A stretch of DNA of 64,000 bases from Acinetobacter sp. P8-3-8. Its GTDB lineage: Bacteria; Pseudomonadota; Gammaproteobacteria; Pseudomonadales; Moraxellaceae. Each line of letters begins with the position of its first letter. Position 1 is the stretch's first letter. Positions 48,632 to 57,948 of this stretch are shown here, one piece after another. The position numbers were made by a program, and so were the translations under genes. The stretch covers positions 186,001-250,000 of the forward strand of contig NZ_AFIE01000001.1 in NCBI RefSeq assembly GCF_000214135.1. Direction: 5' to 3'. The notes beneath the pieces are model-generated. The model did not search any database and had not been told where the DNA came from. It worked only from the letters and a program-made list of their open reading frames with translations.

Positions 48632-50721
48632 AAACAAATTTAAAGCTGGCTTTTTCTGATGGATATTTTGCATCACTGAATAAATTGCCATCCAATATTC
48701 AGGCAAAAGTAAACCAACAGATTATGAAGTTTATGGTCAATCCCTCTTTGCCTGGTTTTAATCTAGAAAAATTACAAGTTGTCAAAGATGATAGCTTTAG
48801 ATCATTACGAGTAGATCAGACCTATCGCATCATTGTCTCCGAACAAGGCAATATTCTGTTATTGCTTTGGGTTGATCACCATGATGATGCCTACACATGG
48901 GCGAAAACGCATAAATGTAATATTAATGCCGAAACAGGTGCTATTCAGCTTTATCAAAGTGAAGTCCAAGCAGTGGTAATAGAGTCTCAGGAGACTTCGG
49001 AAAGTTTATTCAATTCTTTGCGTGATAAGCAATTGATGAAACTAGGGGTGCCAGAAGATTTAATCCCTCAAGTTCGATTAGTGCAAACGGAAGAAGATTT
49101 GGATCAGTTACAAACCAATTTGCCACAAGATGCCTATGAAGGCTTATTCTTGTATCTAGCAGGGCAAAGCTACGAGTCCATTCTTGCTGAGCGTGAAATT
49201 GCTGAAGATAGTCAATTTAGTACGACCGATTTTGAGGCTGCACTGGCTAGGGATCAGTCATTAGCCAAATTCTCTGTGGTTTCTGGTGAGACGGAATTGG
49301 AGGAGATGCTAAGTGCATCGCTAGAAAAATGGCGTGTTTTCCTACACTCATCACAACGTAAACTAGCAACAGGACATAAAAAAGGACCTATTCGTGTTTT
49401 AGGCGGTGCTGGCACGGGTAAGACGGTAGTGGCTATGCACCGAGCAAAATGGTTAGCGGAGAATTTAACTGATCCCAATCATAAAATTCTATTTACAACT
49501 TTTACCAAGAACTTAGCACAAGATATTGAAGATCAGCTTAGAAGTTTATGTGGAGAGGCTTTACTGCAAAAAATTGAAGTCGTGAATTTAGATCGATGGG
49601 TTCAGTATTTCTTACGTAAACAAAAATATGATTTTGAGATTGTCTACAGTCGAGAAAAGTTAGATGAGCATTGGAAAATGGCCTATGCAGAAATGTCACC
49701 AGAATTGACATTAAGCTTAGAGTTTTTCAAAGAAGAATGGTTGCATGTAATACAACCACAGGGCATTACCTCACTTGAGGAATATAAGCAGGCACGCCGT
49801 GTAGGACGAGGTACACGTTTAAGTCGAGCAGATAAAATTAAAGTTTGGGATGTTTTATCTGAATATAGACGTTTGCTGAATCAACATGGAATCAAAGAAA
49901 TATCAGATGCCTATCGAGATGCAGCAGACTTTATCAAAGTAAATGGTATAGATTTTCCTTATCAAAGTATTGTTGTGGATGAAGCCCAAGATATGGGACC
50001 ACAAGCATTCAAGTTGTTAAGAGCGATTGTGCCAGAGCAAGAAAATGATCTCTTTATTGTTGGTGATGCACATCAACGTATTTATGATCAAAATAAAGTA
50101 GTTTTGAGTCAAGTTGGGATTAATGTACGTGGGCGATCAGCTAAACTCAAAATTAATTATCGAACCACGGATGAAATTAGAAAGTTTGCAAGCGCAATTC
50201 TAAATGATATGCCAATAGATGATTTGGATGGTGGTGAGGATGATAATACTTTGTATAAGTCTCTGACGCATGGACCAGCACCTTTTATCTTTGATAATAG
50301 TCAAAATTTTGAAGAACAAATGCAAAAGGTATTTGCTTTTATTGATCAGTCATCTTATCCATTAGAGAGTATTTGTATTGTTGCAAGAACGAATGCGGAA
50401 ATAGATAAAATTGCTCAACAATTTAATGCTGAGAAGCGAAAATTCCATAGAATTGAAACCTCTGAAACACATGCTCCAAAGGATGTTGTAAAAATTGCCA
50501 CGATCCATCGTGTTAAAGGCTTGGAATTTGATTTAATTGTTTTAGCATCTTGTAATGAGGGGCTTATACCATTAAAGAATGCCGTCGAGCATAAAGCAGA
50601 TGAAGTGTCTCAGATTGAAGCAGATGCTCATGAGAGATCACTTGTATTTGTTGCTTTAACGCGTGCTAAGAAGGAAGTCGTTATTTCTTCTTATGGGGTG
50701 AAGAGTAGCTACTTAGTTTAG
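48628..50721 (+). CDS. RelE/ParE-like domain fused to a UvrD-type helicase
   Basis: The 697-residue protein overlaps the previous gene by 4 bp (ATGA). Residues 1-95 have the RelE/ParE toxin fold pattern: F-x-x-L-N-K-L-P, then FNLEKLQVVKDDSFRSLRVD, QTYRIIV and LLLWVDHHDDAYTWAK. An SF1A helicase follows: motif I LGGAGTGKTVVA (about 257), II VVDEAQDMGP (about 450), III VGDAHQRIYDQ, IV NYRTTDEIR, V HRVKGLEFDLIVL, VI VALTRAK. The RelE catalytic residues are not all evident, so it may be a nucleic-acid sensor rather than a toxin. Fifth-subunit position in the operon suggests a role in defence. Confidence 0.8.
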   Translation: MKTNLKLAFSDGYFASLNKLPSNIQAKVNQQIMKFMVNPSLPGFNLEKLQVVKDDSFRSLRVDQTYRIIVSEQGNILLLLWVDHHDDAYTWAKTHKCNINAETGAIQLYQSEVQAVVIESQETSESLFNSLRDKQLMKLGVPEDLIPQVRLVQTEEDLDQLQTNLPQDAYEGLFLYLAGQSYESILAEREIAEDSQFSTTDFEAALARDQSLAKFSVVSGETELEEMLSASLEKWRVFLHSSQRKLATGHKKGPIRVLGGAGTGKTVVAMHRAKWLAENLTDPNHKILFTTFTKNLAQDIEDQLRSLCGEALLQKIEVVNLDRWVQYFLRKQKYDFEIVYSREKLDEHWKMAYAEMSPELTLSLEFFKEEWLHVIQPQGITSLEEYKQARRVGRGTRLSRADKIKVWDVLSEYRRLLNQHGIKEISDAYRDAADFIKVNGIDFPYQSIVVDEAQDMGPQAFKLLRAIVPEQENDLFIVGDAHQRIYDQNKVVLSQVGINVRGRSAKLKINYRTTDEIRKFASAILNDMPIDDLDGGEDDNTLYKSLTHGPAPFIFDNSQNFEEQMQKVFAFIDQSSYPLESICIVARTNAEIDKIAQQFNAEKRKFHRIETSETHAPKDVVKIATIHRVKGLEFDLIVLASCNEGLIPLKNAVEHKADEVSQIEADAHERSLVFVALTRAKKEVVISSYGVKSSYLV

Positions 50722-50856
50722 TTCGTTTTCTCTCATGAGCAATAGGTAACACGATACCAGAGATCTACATGGTATTAAACTGTGAGCAATGATTGGTGTT
50801 TAGATTCTATGTCACTAATTTTACAGAATTTTTAATAATTAGTCGAGAAAAGAGCC

Positions 50857-53232
50857 GTGGAAGTTGTTGATAAAAATGCATGGGTAAATTTTTATAAAAA
50901 TACCCTGTTTTCACATATATTGAAATTTGAAGGGAGACAGAATGAGTTAGCTCAAATTTTAAAGGATCTAAAAAAACAAGTTGATCAAAGTTTTAAGTCA
51001 GATAAAACACTCGATGAAAATGGCAATATCATTGAGGAACCAAAGCATCATACAGAAATAGATCCCTTTACTGTAATTAGTTTGATCAATGTGGGTACAT
51101 TGAAGAAAAGATCAACATTGCATAGTGGTTTGCTAAATAGAGATGATTTTCGTGTTGATTTAACTGGCTGTGCCGAATCTGATGCACAAAGTGCATGGTA
51201 TTACCCTTATAGAGTTAAACAAAATGGTAGTGATATTTACGAAAGACCAAAAGAAATCATATCTAGATTATGGGGATTGTTTAGAAAACTTGCGGAACTT
51301 AAAGATATCAAAGAAATAGAAAAAATTATTATTGAAATATTGCCACAAGATGTCATTGGGATTAATAAACTTTCAACCGGCTTATATCGTTGTCGACCAG
51401 ATTTATTTTTTCCGTTAAATGCGACAGGAAAGGCTTTTCTAGATAAAAGTAAAATTAGTTACACAGATACTGTTGTTGAAACTGAAGATAAAGCTTTACA
51501 AGTATGGAATGATTATCTGGATACTTTAAAGCGAATAAAAGAGACATTCAAAGATCAAGAGTTTTATGACCTATATTATCAAGCTGTCGTTGATGTCAAT
51601 CGTTCAAGATTAAATAAAGGGCATAAACAAGAAGACAATAATTTGAGCACGAAAAATAAAATAGAAACCAATATGCCACTGAATCAGATTTTATATGGCC
51701 CACCAGGTACAGGTAAAACGTATGCAACTACAGAACTTGCTGTTCAAATTGCTGCCCCAGATTGGTATGCCTCACTAACCGAAACGGACACAATTGAACA
51801 TCATAAGGCCATTAAAGAAAAATATGATGAACTAATCAAGACAAAGCAAATTGCTTTTACTACTTTCCATCAAAGTTTTAGTTATGAAGACTTTATTGAA
51901 GGTTTAAAAGCATATGTACCTGAAGGTCAAACTAATATTGCCTATAAAGTTGAAGATGGGATTTTAAAAAAAATAGCCATAAAAGCACAAAAGGCAGCGG
52001 GGATTAATAAGAATGATGTTTTAGGACTCAATAGTTCACCTAAAATCTGGAAAATTTCATTAGGTGAAACTTGGGATGTAGAACGCAGAAAAAAATATTT
52101 TGAGAATAGTGAAATACGTATAGGGTGGAATGCGACTGGCAATTTATTAACTGAGCGTAATGAAGATCAAATCAAGTATTTCGAATCATTAGGTCCTAAT
52201 GATCAAACATCTTTAAATGATTTTAGTGAAGGAATGAAGATTGGTGACGTCATACTGTGTTTACGTGATAGGAAGAGTATCCAAGCTATAGGTGTTATCA
52301 GTTCAGACTATTATTTTGATGTACAAGCCTATGAATTAGATTCCGACTTTGCGCATGTCAGAAAAGTGAAATGGCTAGCAACGGGTATTAATTTCAATAT
52401 ATTAGCTTTAAACAATAATTTTCAATTGGGAATCAAATCGGTACATGAGTTAGCACGTATCAGTTGGGTACAGCTTGTTGAAGAGTTGAAAGCCCAAGAT
52501 ATCATTATTGAAGAAATTCATAACCCAAAGACACTCATCACTAATAGTGTCAATCACGTACTGATTATGGATGAAATAAACCGAGGCAACATCTCAAAAA
52601 TCTTTGGTGAACTGATTACCCTGATTGAGGATGATAAGCGTGCGGGTAAGTCAGATGCACGTGAATTAACTTTGCCATACTCAAAGGAACCTTTTACTGT
52701 ACCTTCTAACTTATATTTGATCGGTACGATGAATACGGCAGATAAGTCACTGACACAATTAGATTTAGCCTTGCGTCGTCGATTTGAGTTTAAGGAAGTT
52801 GGTCCAGATAGCCAAATTCTAGAGGATATGGAAGCATCGCAGCATGATGTGGATATTCCTCTAATGCTCAAAAAAATGAATCAACGCATTCAATATTTAA
52901 AAGGTAAAGATTATCAAATTGGTCATAGCTATTTCATGCCTTTGTGTTCGGTAATGGACGAAACTAAGTATCTGGAAACATTACGACGAATTTTTGAAAA
53001 TAAGATCATTCCGCTATTGCAAGAATATTTCTTCAGTAATTTAAAACATATAGGTTTGGTATTGAATGATAATCCAGATGATATGGATGAGCGAAAGATA
53101 ATTCAGGACTTGAATTTTGATGAAAATATCTTTGGCTATGGGCAGCAACCAAAAGGAAATCCATTGTTTGCAGTCGAACTAAATCTAGGCTGCTTTAGTG
53201 ATTTAAAACGTTTCCAACAGATCTACCACTAA
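50857..53232 (+). CDS. McrB-like AAA+ GTPase with inserted EVE/PUA-like domain
   Basis: The GTG start follows AAAAGAG. The 791-residue protein has an N-terminal helical domain (1-265), then an AAA+ module: Walker A LYGPPGTGKT (about 279), TTFHQSFSYEDFIEGL, Walker B LIMDEINRGNISKIFGEL (about 569), and GTMNTADKSLTQLDLALRRR (about 624), which matches the McrB signature. Between them (about 390-550) is an insert with KIWKISLGE, RIGWNATGNL and GDVILCLRDRKSIQAIGVIS, resembling EVE/PUA-like modified-base-binding folds. McrB restricts methylated DNA with McrC, encoded 1 bp downstream. Confidence 0.85.
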   Translation: MEVVDKNAWVNFYKNTLFSHILKFEGRQNELAQILKDLKKQVDQSFKSDKTLDENGNIIEEPKHHTEIDPFTVISLINVGTLKKRSTLHSGLLNRDDFRVDLTGCAESDAQSAWYYPYRVKQNGSDIYERPKEIISRLWGLFRKLAELKDIKEIEKIIIEILPQDVIGINKLSTGLYRCRPDLFFPLNATGKAFLDKSKISYTDTVVETEDKALQVWNDYLDTLKRIKETFKDQEFYDLYYQAVVDVNRSRLNKGHKQEDNNLSTKNKIETNMPLNQILYGPPGTGKTYATTELAVQIAAPDWYASLTETDTIEHHKAIKEKYDELIKTKQIAFTTFHQSFSYEDFIEGLKAYVPEGQTNIAYKVEDGILKKIAIKAQKAAGINKNDVLGLNSSPKIWKISLGETWDVERRKKYFENSEIRIGWNATGNLLTERNEDQIKYFESLGPNDQTSLNDFSEGMKIGDVILCLRDRKSIQAIGVISSDYYFDVQAYELDSDFAHVRKVKWLATGINFNILALNNNFQLGIKSVHELARISWVQLVEELKAQDIIIEEIHNPKTLITNSVNHVLIMDEINRGNISKIFGELITLIEDDKRAGKSDARELTLPYSKEPFTVPSNLYLIGTMNTADKSLTQLDLALRRRFEFKEVGPDSQILEDMEASQHDVDIPLMLKKMNQRIQYLKGKDYQIGHSYFMPLCSVMDETKYLETLRRIFENKIIPLLQEYFFSNLKHIGLVLNDNPDDMDERKIIQDLNFDENIFGYGQQPKGNPLFAVELNLGCFSDLKRFQQIYH

Positions 53233-53233
53233 G

Positions 53234-54550
53234 ATGATTACGGTAACAGAATACGCAGAGCTACAGTCTTATCAAAAGACTGTAGTGACTGAGAATACTT
53301 TAGCAACAGCAAGTCGTCGTGCTTATATTAGTCAAAAGACTTTGGATTGGATGATTGATAAGTATCAAGCTACTCGTATTGAAGAAACTGATCAGGTTCT
53401 TGTATTAGAAGAAGTACGGCGCAACAGTTTTAAGTTAGGTGCTTATGTTGGCTATATACAAAGCCCTTTCAATGAGGAGCAGATTCAGATTTTACCTAAA
53501 ATTGAATTAGGTGATAGCCAAATTGTAAAATCTAAAAATATATTAAAAAACATGCTCTCTGAGGTTTATGACATACGACCTAAAGAGATGAGTGAAGCTG
53601 ATTTAACGCAAACTGATTTGCCAATACATGAGTGGATTATTCGACGCTTTTTGGAAGAGCTCGAACAACTTATCCATCATGGGCTAAAACGTGATTACGA
53701 GTTAGTACAAGATGTGCAGCCTTATCTGAAAGGAAGGCTATTAGTTCAACAACAGATTAACCATGGAGTAGGTAAGGATTATCTATTTGAAATTGAATAT
53801 GATGAGTTCCTGTTTAATGGTATTGAAAATCGCTTAATTAAAACAGCGTTAATTTATGCATTAGAAATGACTAGGAATGATCATTCTATCGCAATCGGGC
53901 ATGATTTTACTGAATTAATGCATGAGATACCAACATGTCATGATCCCGTTGAAAGCTTAGGGCAATGGCGTGAAGGTAAGTTATTTAGTCAATACGAAGA
54001 TATAAAACCATGGTGTGAGCTATTATTGCTGAATATCAATCCATCATTTCAAAATGGCGAACGCCGTGGCATGTCTTTACTATTTTCTATGCCACAGCTC
54101 TTCGAAAAATATGTGGCGAAAAAGCTACAAACTCAGTTAAAACCTTGCCATAGATTACAGATTCAACCGAGTCGACAAACATTGGTGAGTCACACACCTA
54201 AAAATAGAACATTACAAAACTGGTTTGCATTAGAACCTGATTTAGCTGTCTATAAAGGGGGGGACTGTCAGGTTATTCTTGATACCAAATGGAAATTTAT
54301 TCATCAAGAGAAGGCTAATTCCACTGAAAAATATGGAATCAGCCAGGCTGATTTGTATCAAATGCACGCCTATGGCAATAAGTATTTAGGCCAAAAAGGT
54401 CAGTTGATTTTGATCTATCCAAAACATCAAAAATTTACAGTTCATTTGCCACATTTTAACTATTCAGATGAGCTTTGTTTATATGTACTTCCTTTTGATT
54501 TGGAAAAAGGTGTCTTGATTGGACAAGAACTTGTAGCAGCTATGATTTAA
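53234..54550 (+). CDS. McrC-like nuclease subunit
   Basis: The 438-residue McrBC 5-methylcytosine restriction subunit has the PD-(D/E)xK core at about 333-350: EPDLAVY...VILDTKWK, giving the D-x(n)-D-x-K catalytic triad, followed by QADLYQMHAYGNKY. The N-terminal part has the McrC beta domain (LGAYVGYIQSPFNEEQIQIL). Together with the McrB protein it should be a GTP-dependent type IV restriction enzyme, here as the distal genes of the DISARM-like operon or a separate unit behind a 135-bp gap. Confidence 0.88.
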   Translation: MITVTEYAELQSYQKTVVTENTLATASRRAYISQKTLDWMIDKYQATRIEETDQVLVLEEVRRNSFKLGAYVGYIQSPFNEEQIQILPKIELGDSQIVKSKNILKNMLSEVYDIRPKEMSEADLTQTDLPIHEWIIRRFLEELEQLIHHGLKRDYELVQDVQPYLKGRLLVQQQINHGVGKDYLFEIEYDEFLFNGIENRLIKTALIYALEMTRNDHSIAIGHDFTELMHEIPTCHDPVESLGQWREGKLFSQYEDIKPWCELLLLNINPSFQNGERRGMSLLFSMPQLFEKYVAKKLQTQLKPCHRLQIQPSRQTLVSHTPKNRTLQNWFALEPDLAVYKGGDCQVILDTKWKFIHQEKANSTEKYGISQADLYQMHAYGNKYLGQKGQLILIYPKHQKFTVHLPHFNYSDELCLYVLPFDLEKGVLIGQELVAAMI

Positions 54551-54567
54551 AGGAATTCTCTAAAACA

Positions 54568-54675
54568 ATGTTATCCATAAATAAGCTAGAAATTGGGCAA
54601 AAACTTACAAATAAGGAACTGAACCGTACCGGGATTGTCGGAGACTTTTTATTTAAGTTAGGCCACCTGACCTAA
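54568..54675 (+). pseudogene. Truncated N-terminal fragment of a lost gene
   Basis: ATG 54568 with AAAGGA upstream opens a 35-codon frame (MLSINKLEIGQKLTNKELNR...) whose LEIGQKLTNKEL pattern resembles the opening of EVE/HNH-type restriction proteins. It stops after what looks like a junction near 54640. It is probably the start of an extra operon gene removed by deletion or insertion. Confidence 0.3.
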
Positions 54676-54801
54676 TATTTTAATCTTATCATAGTACATT
54701 GCTTCAAACTCAGAAGAGGCTAGTAAGTTCTCTTCTTTATGGGATTGTAGACTGGCATAAAAAGCAACTTGAATTGAGTTGGTTTTCTCAATCAATATAT
54801 G
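54658..54801 (-). pseudogene. Orphan C-terminal coding remnant on the minus strand
   Basis: Read on the minus strand, an open stretch without a good start encodes IEKTNSIQVAFYASLQ, then EENLLASSEFEAMYYDKIKI and a stop at 54658. Amino-acid composition looks coding, but the family is not recognised. It may be the tail of a lost mobile-element or regulatory gene. Confidence 0.3.
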
Positions 54802-54831
54802 AACTAAAGATTACAGTAGTAATCTTTAGTT
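54802..54831. repeat. Perfect 13-bp inverted repeat with 4-nt loop
   Basis: AACTAAAGATTAC (54802-54814), AGTA, GTAATCTTTAGTT (54819-54831). It has no T tail on either strand, so it is not a standard terminator. It lies between the McrC gene and the CARF genes and could be an operator, an element end or a weak terminator. Confidence 0.6.
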
Positions 54832-55019
54832 GTTGAAATTTACTTGGGTAAAAAGGTTAAAAATTTTCATCAGATTAAGGATGAATTTTATTTAACTAAA
54901 AGCTGTTTATTAAATCAGTGGCTATTCAGTCCAATGTTATTTTAGTGCTAGATTGTTGTTTTTTTAGTGATAAATAAGCAGAATTGTACTTTGCTTGGAA
55001 GTTATTTGAGGGGTAAGGA

Positions 55020-56153
55020 GTGAAAACGATACTGCTTTCGATCATGGGGATAAGCCCTCAGGTATTAACTGAAACACTTTATGCAATTCACATGCAAGGT
55101 AAGCCTTTTCCTGATGAAGTTTACTTAATCACATCAGTAAATGCAAAAGCAAAAGCAATTGAGTGGTTATTTGAAAGAGGGCAGATTGAGGATTTAAAAG
55201 CGCATCATAACCTTCCAGACTTCAAATTTGAATTAAGTCATATTTTGCTGATGCAACATGAGGATGGTGTGGAGATTTTTAATGGGCGTGAAGAAGAGGA
55301 TCAACAAAGTATTGCGGACTCCATTACTCGTATTGTTGCTAAGTTCACTGCAGATGAGAACTGTCGAATTCACGCATCAATAGCAGGTGGTCGCAAGACT
55401 ATGGCATTTTATATGGGCTATGCCATGTCAATCTTTGGTAGAGAACAAGATATTTTAAGTCATGTTTTTGTTAGTAAAGATTTTGAATTTTCGGAGTAAT
55501 TTTTTTTCCCAACCTTAAACGATAATTATATTGCTAACAAAGATAAGGTTTTAAATACTAAAGAAGCAAAAGTTACTCTTGCAGAGATTCCATTTGTGCG
55601 AATGCGAAATATGGTTGATCCAAGCTTTATAAATCAGATGGAAAGAAAGTCTTTTAGTAAGACTATTGCATTATTAAATACTTATAAAAATACAAGCATT
55701 AAGGTCCAAATAATATTTAATAAAAAATGTATTTTAGTAAATGGTATAGAGATTAAACTTCCACCGAAAGAACTAGCATTTTATCTTTGGTTATCTCAAC
55801 AACCTGAAAGAAGAATTAATATTACTCGGCAGTTTTGTGCTGATACTAAATATAGCGCTTCTTACTTGAAAATGTATTCAATGGTTTCTAACGATAGTCG
55901 AGTATTTACTTCTTTTAATGTTGATAGGGAAATGGTTGAGCAGTGTTCTGCCGAAACTTTGTCAAAATTAACAGATATAAGGCCATTCGAAAAAGATTGG
56001 CTTCAGCAAATTCGTTCTAAAATTAATGGACAATTTAAAAAATGGCTTGAAGCGATTGTGGTTGAAGCTATTGAGATAGGGAGTAATGAGTACAATACAC
56101 AGCAACATGAGGTTTGTTATTTTATGTCTGAGACTGTAATCATTGAATGCTAG
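55020..56153 (+). pseudogene. CRISPR-type ring nuclease (Cas_NE0113/TIGR02584 family), split by an in-frame TAA
   Basis: From GTG 55020 (GAGGGG upstream) the first 159 codons encode the CARF ring-nuclease domain: LLSIMGISPQVLTETLYAI at the start and SIAGGRKTMAFYMGYAMSIF, then LSHVFVS, the family hallmarks. TAA at 55497-55499 ends it, but the same frame continues as FFFPTLNDN...TKEAKVTLAEIPFVRMRN, the expected next segment, to 56153. Without the stop it would be 377 residues, near the usual length. A second start inside could make the C-terminal part separately. Ring nucleases degrade cyclic oligoadenylate in type III CRISPR immunity. No cas gene is visible here. Confidence 0.82.
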
Positions 56154-56220
56154 ATAGATTAAGAAATAAACAATCCAATAGGTTTAATTTTTATTTAAAT
56201 TATATGATAAAGGTAAGTTA

Positions 56221-57686
56221 ATGCAAAAAGATAAATGTGTTATTTGTACTATAGGTACTTCTATTGCCAATGGTTGTGAGTTGCAACTTGAATACTTTAA
56301 TCCAGGTCATGCATGGGAAGAGGATACAAAAATATTTGAGCAACAAATAAATCTGCGTGTTACAGGACTTAAAAACACCATACATAAAATATCTGCCGAG
56401 ATTAATTCTCTTGAACGATTAGGTTTGACAACAATGAGTAAAGTGGTTTTGCTAGCAGCAGATAATGCGGCGAGTAAAGCTTGCGCTAATGAATTAAAAA
56501 AAATATTGAACAAATTTTTGGTCTTGCGAAACAAAATATTGAAATTAAGCGTATTAAGGGGCTACAAGTACATGATGTAAAATCATTAAAAGAACAAGGA
56601 TTTCGTGAGTTAGTCACCACAATATTGGCTTATTTAACGGATGATAACCTAAATTACCAATATGATTTGATCTTAAATCCAACAGGTGGCTATAAAGGAG
56701 TGATTCCATTTGTAACAGTATTAGGGATGTTATATGGAAAACGTAGTGTATATATATTTGAACATGCGGAACAATTGATTAATCTCCCCCCCCTGCCATT
56801 TAGTTTTGACATTGATATTTACAATCGTGTTGTGCCGGCATTGAAGCGTATTGATGAGCAAACGGCTATAGCTGAGCAAGAATATTACGCTTGTATTATT
56901 GATTATACTGAGCAGGAAAAACCGCTATTTACTTCATTTATTGAGCCTATTGGCGATAATATGGTAACGATTTCTCCTCTTGCTGAAGTACTTTTATCGA
57001 TAGAGAATCGTAATTCCTATCCTATAGTTAGCCAGAATGTGATAGATGAACTCCTATATGATAATACACAACCAGCGTTAGCTTTAAAGCGATTAATTAA
57101 AAATAGTGTGAATCCATTATGGCGTAATCAACATAGTGAAAAATGGCATGAAACTAATTTAATCGTGATTAAGCAAAATGCTACTGCTGAACGTTTAGCT
57201 GGTTTTGTCAAAAATAATGCTTTTTATGTAGCTTATGCTTTTCGAACACATGAAATTTATGAGCGTGATTTACCAAAATATGATGAGAAAATGGCAAAAA
57301 ATCTTAAGTATCAGCAATGGGAAATAACTGAAAATGTAGGCAAGTCACAAAGTAATGATATGGATTTATTAAGGGAAAGAGATCAATTGCTCATTGAAAA
57401 TCGGTATTTAATAGAAAAAATTAAAACTCTAGAAGAAGTAATCGACAATAATGACTTGGATAAATTAGAGGAAAAAGATCAGCTTGAAGTGCTTAATCAA
57501 AAAATAATAGAGTTAAGTCAATGTATAGTAGACACTAAATTAGAATTAGAACAACAAAAAACACACGCTGAAATAAATTATCAAGCATTGGAAAAACAAC
57601 TTGCTGAACAGCAGAAATCCACTAAAAAATTAATATCCAAAGGTTTCTTCTCAAGACTTTTTTATGTAGTTAAAGGAGGGAGGTAA
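56221..57686 (+). pseudogene. CARF effector (APE2256/TIGR02619 type, possibly CARF-RelE) with a -1 frameshift
   Basis: ATG 56221 follows AAAGG. The first frame starts KCVICTIGTSIANGC, the CARF nucleotide-binding strand, and ends at 56580. The frame one base back continues the protein as IEQIFGLAKQNIEIKRIKGL, then YDLILNPTGGYKGVIPFVTV, the second CARF signature. The switch lies in an eight-A run (56496-56503) with A-AAA-AAA, so it is a mutation, a sequencing error or programmed slippage. After about 270 residues come HETNLIVIKQNATAERLAGF and VAYAFRTHEIYERDLP, which resemble a RelE core as in Cami1-type CARF-RelE ribonucleases. A coiled coil of about 80 residues and a basic tail end it. Confidence 0.72.
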
Positions 57687-57948
57687 TTTGGTAATCCCCC
57701 CTAAAAATCAACAGTAAGAATCTATCGTTATGAGTGAAATATTACAGTGAATTATATAGTTGGCAAGCTTGCTATTGAAGAATTTTTATTTAAATATGAT
57801 ATTGTAAATTTACACAGAAATTGTAAGTGAAGATAGCAGTTTGTTTAAGCATAGTTTACTAAGAGTTCAGGTGGTCAGACGTAGCTGTGTTAATACATGT
57901 GCTTAATTATTTGTTAATTATATATTTAAGATAATAAGAGGATAAATT

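Noticed and set aside
54551-57948. A CRISPR array near the CARF genes
   Set aside because: I looked for regularly spaced direct repeats in all gaps between 54,550 and 57,950 and saw none.
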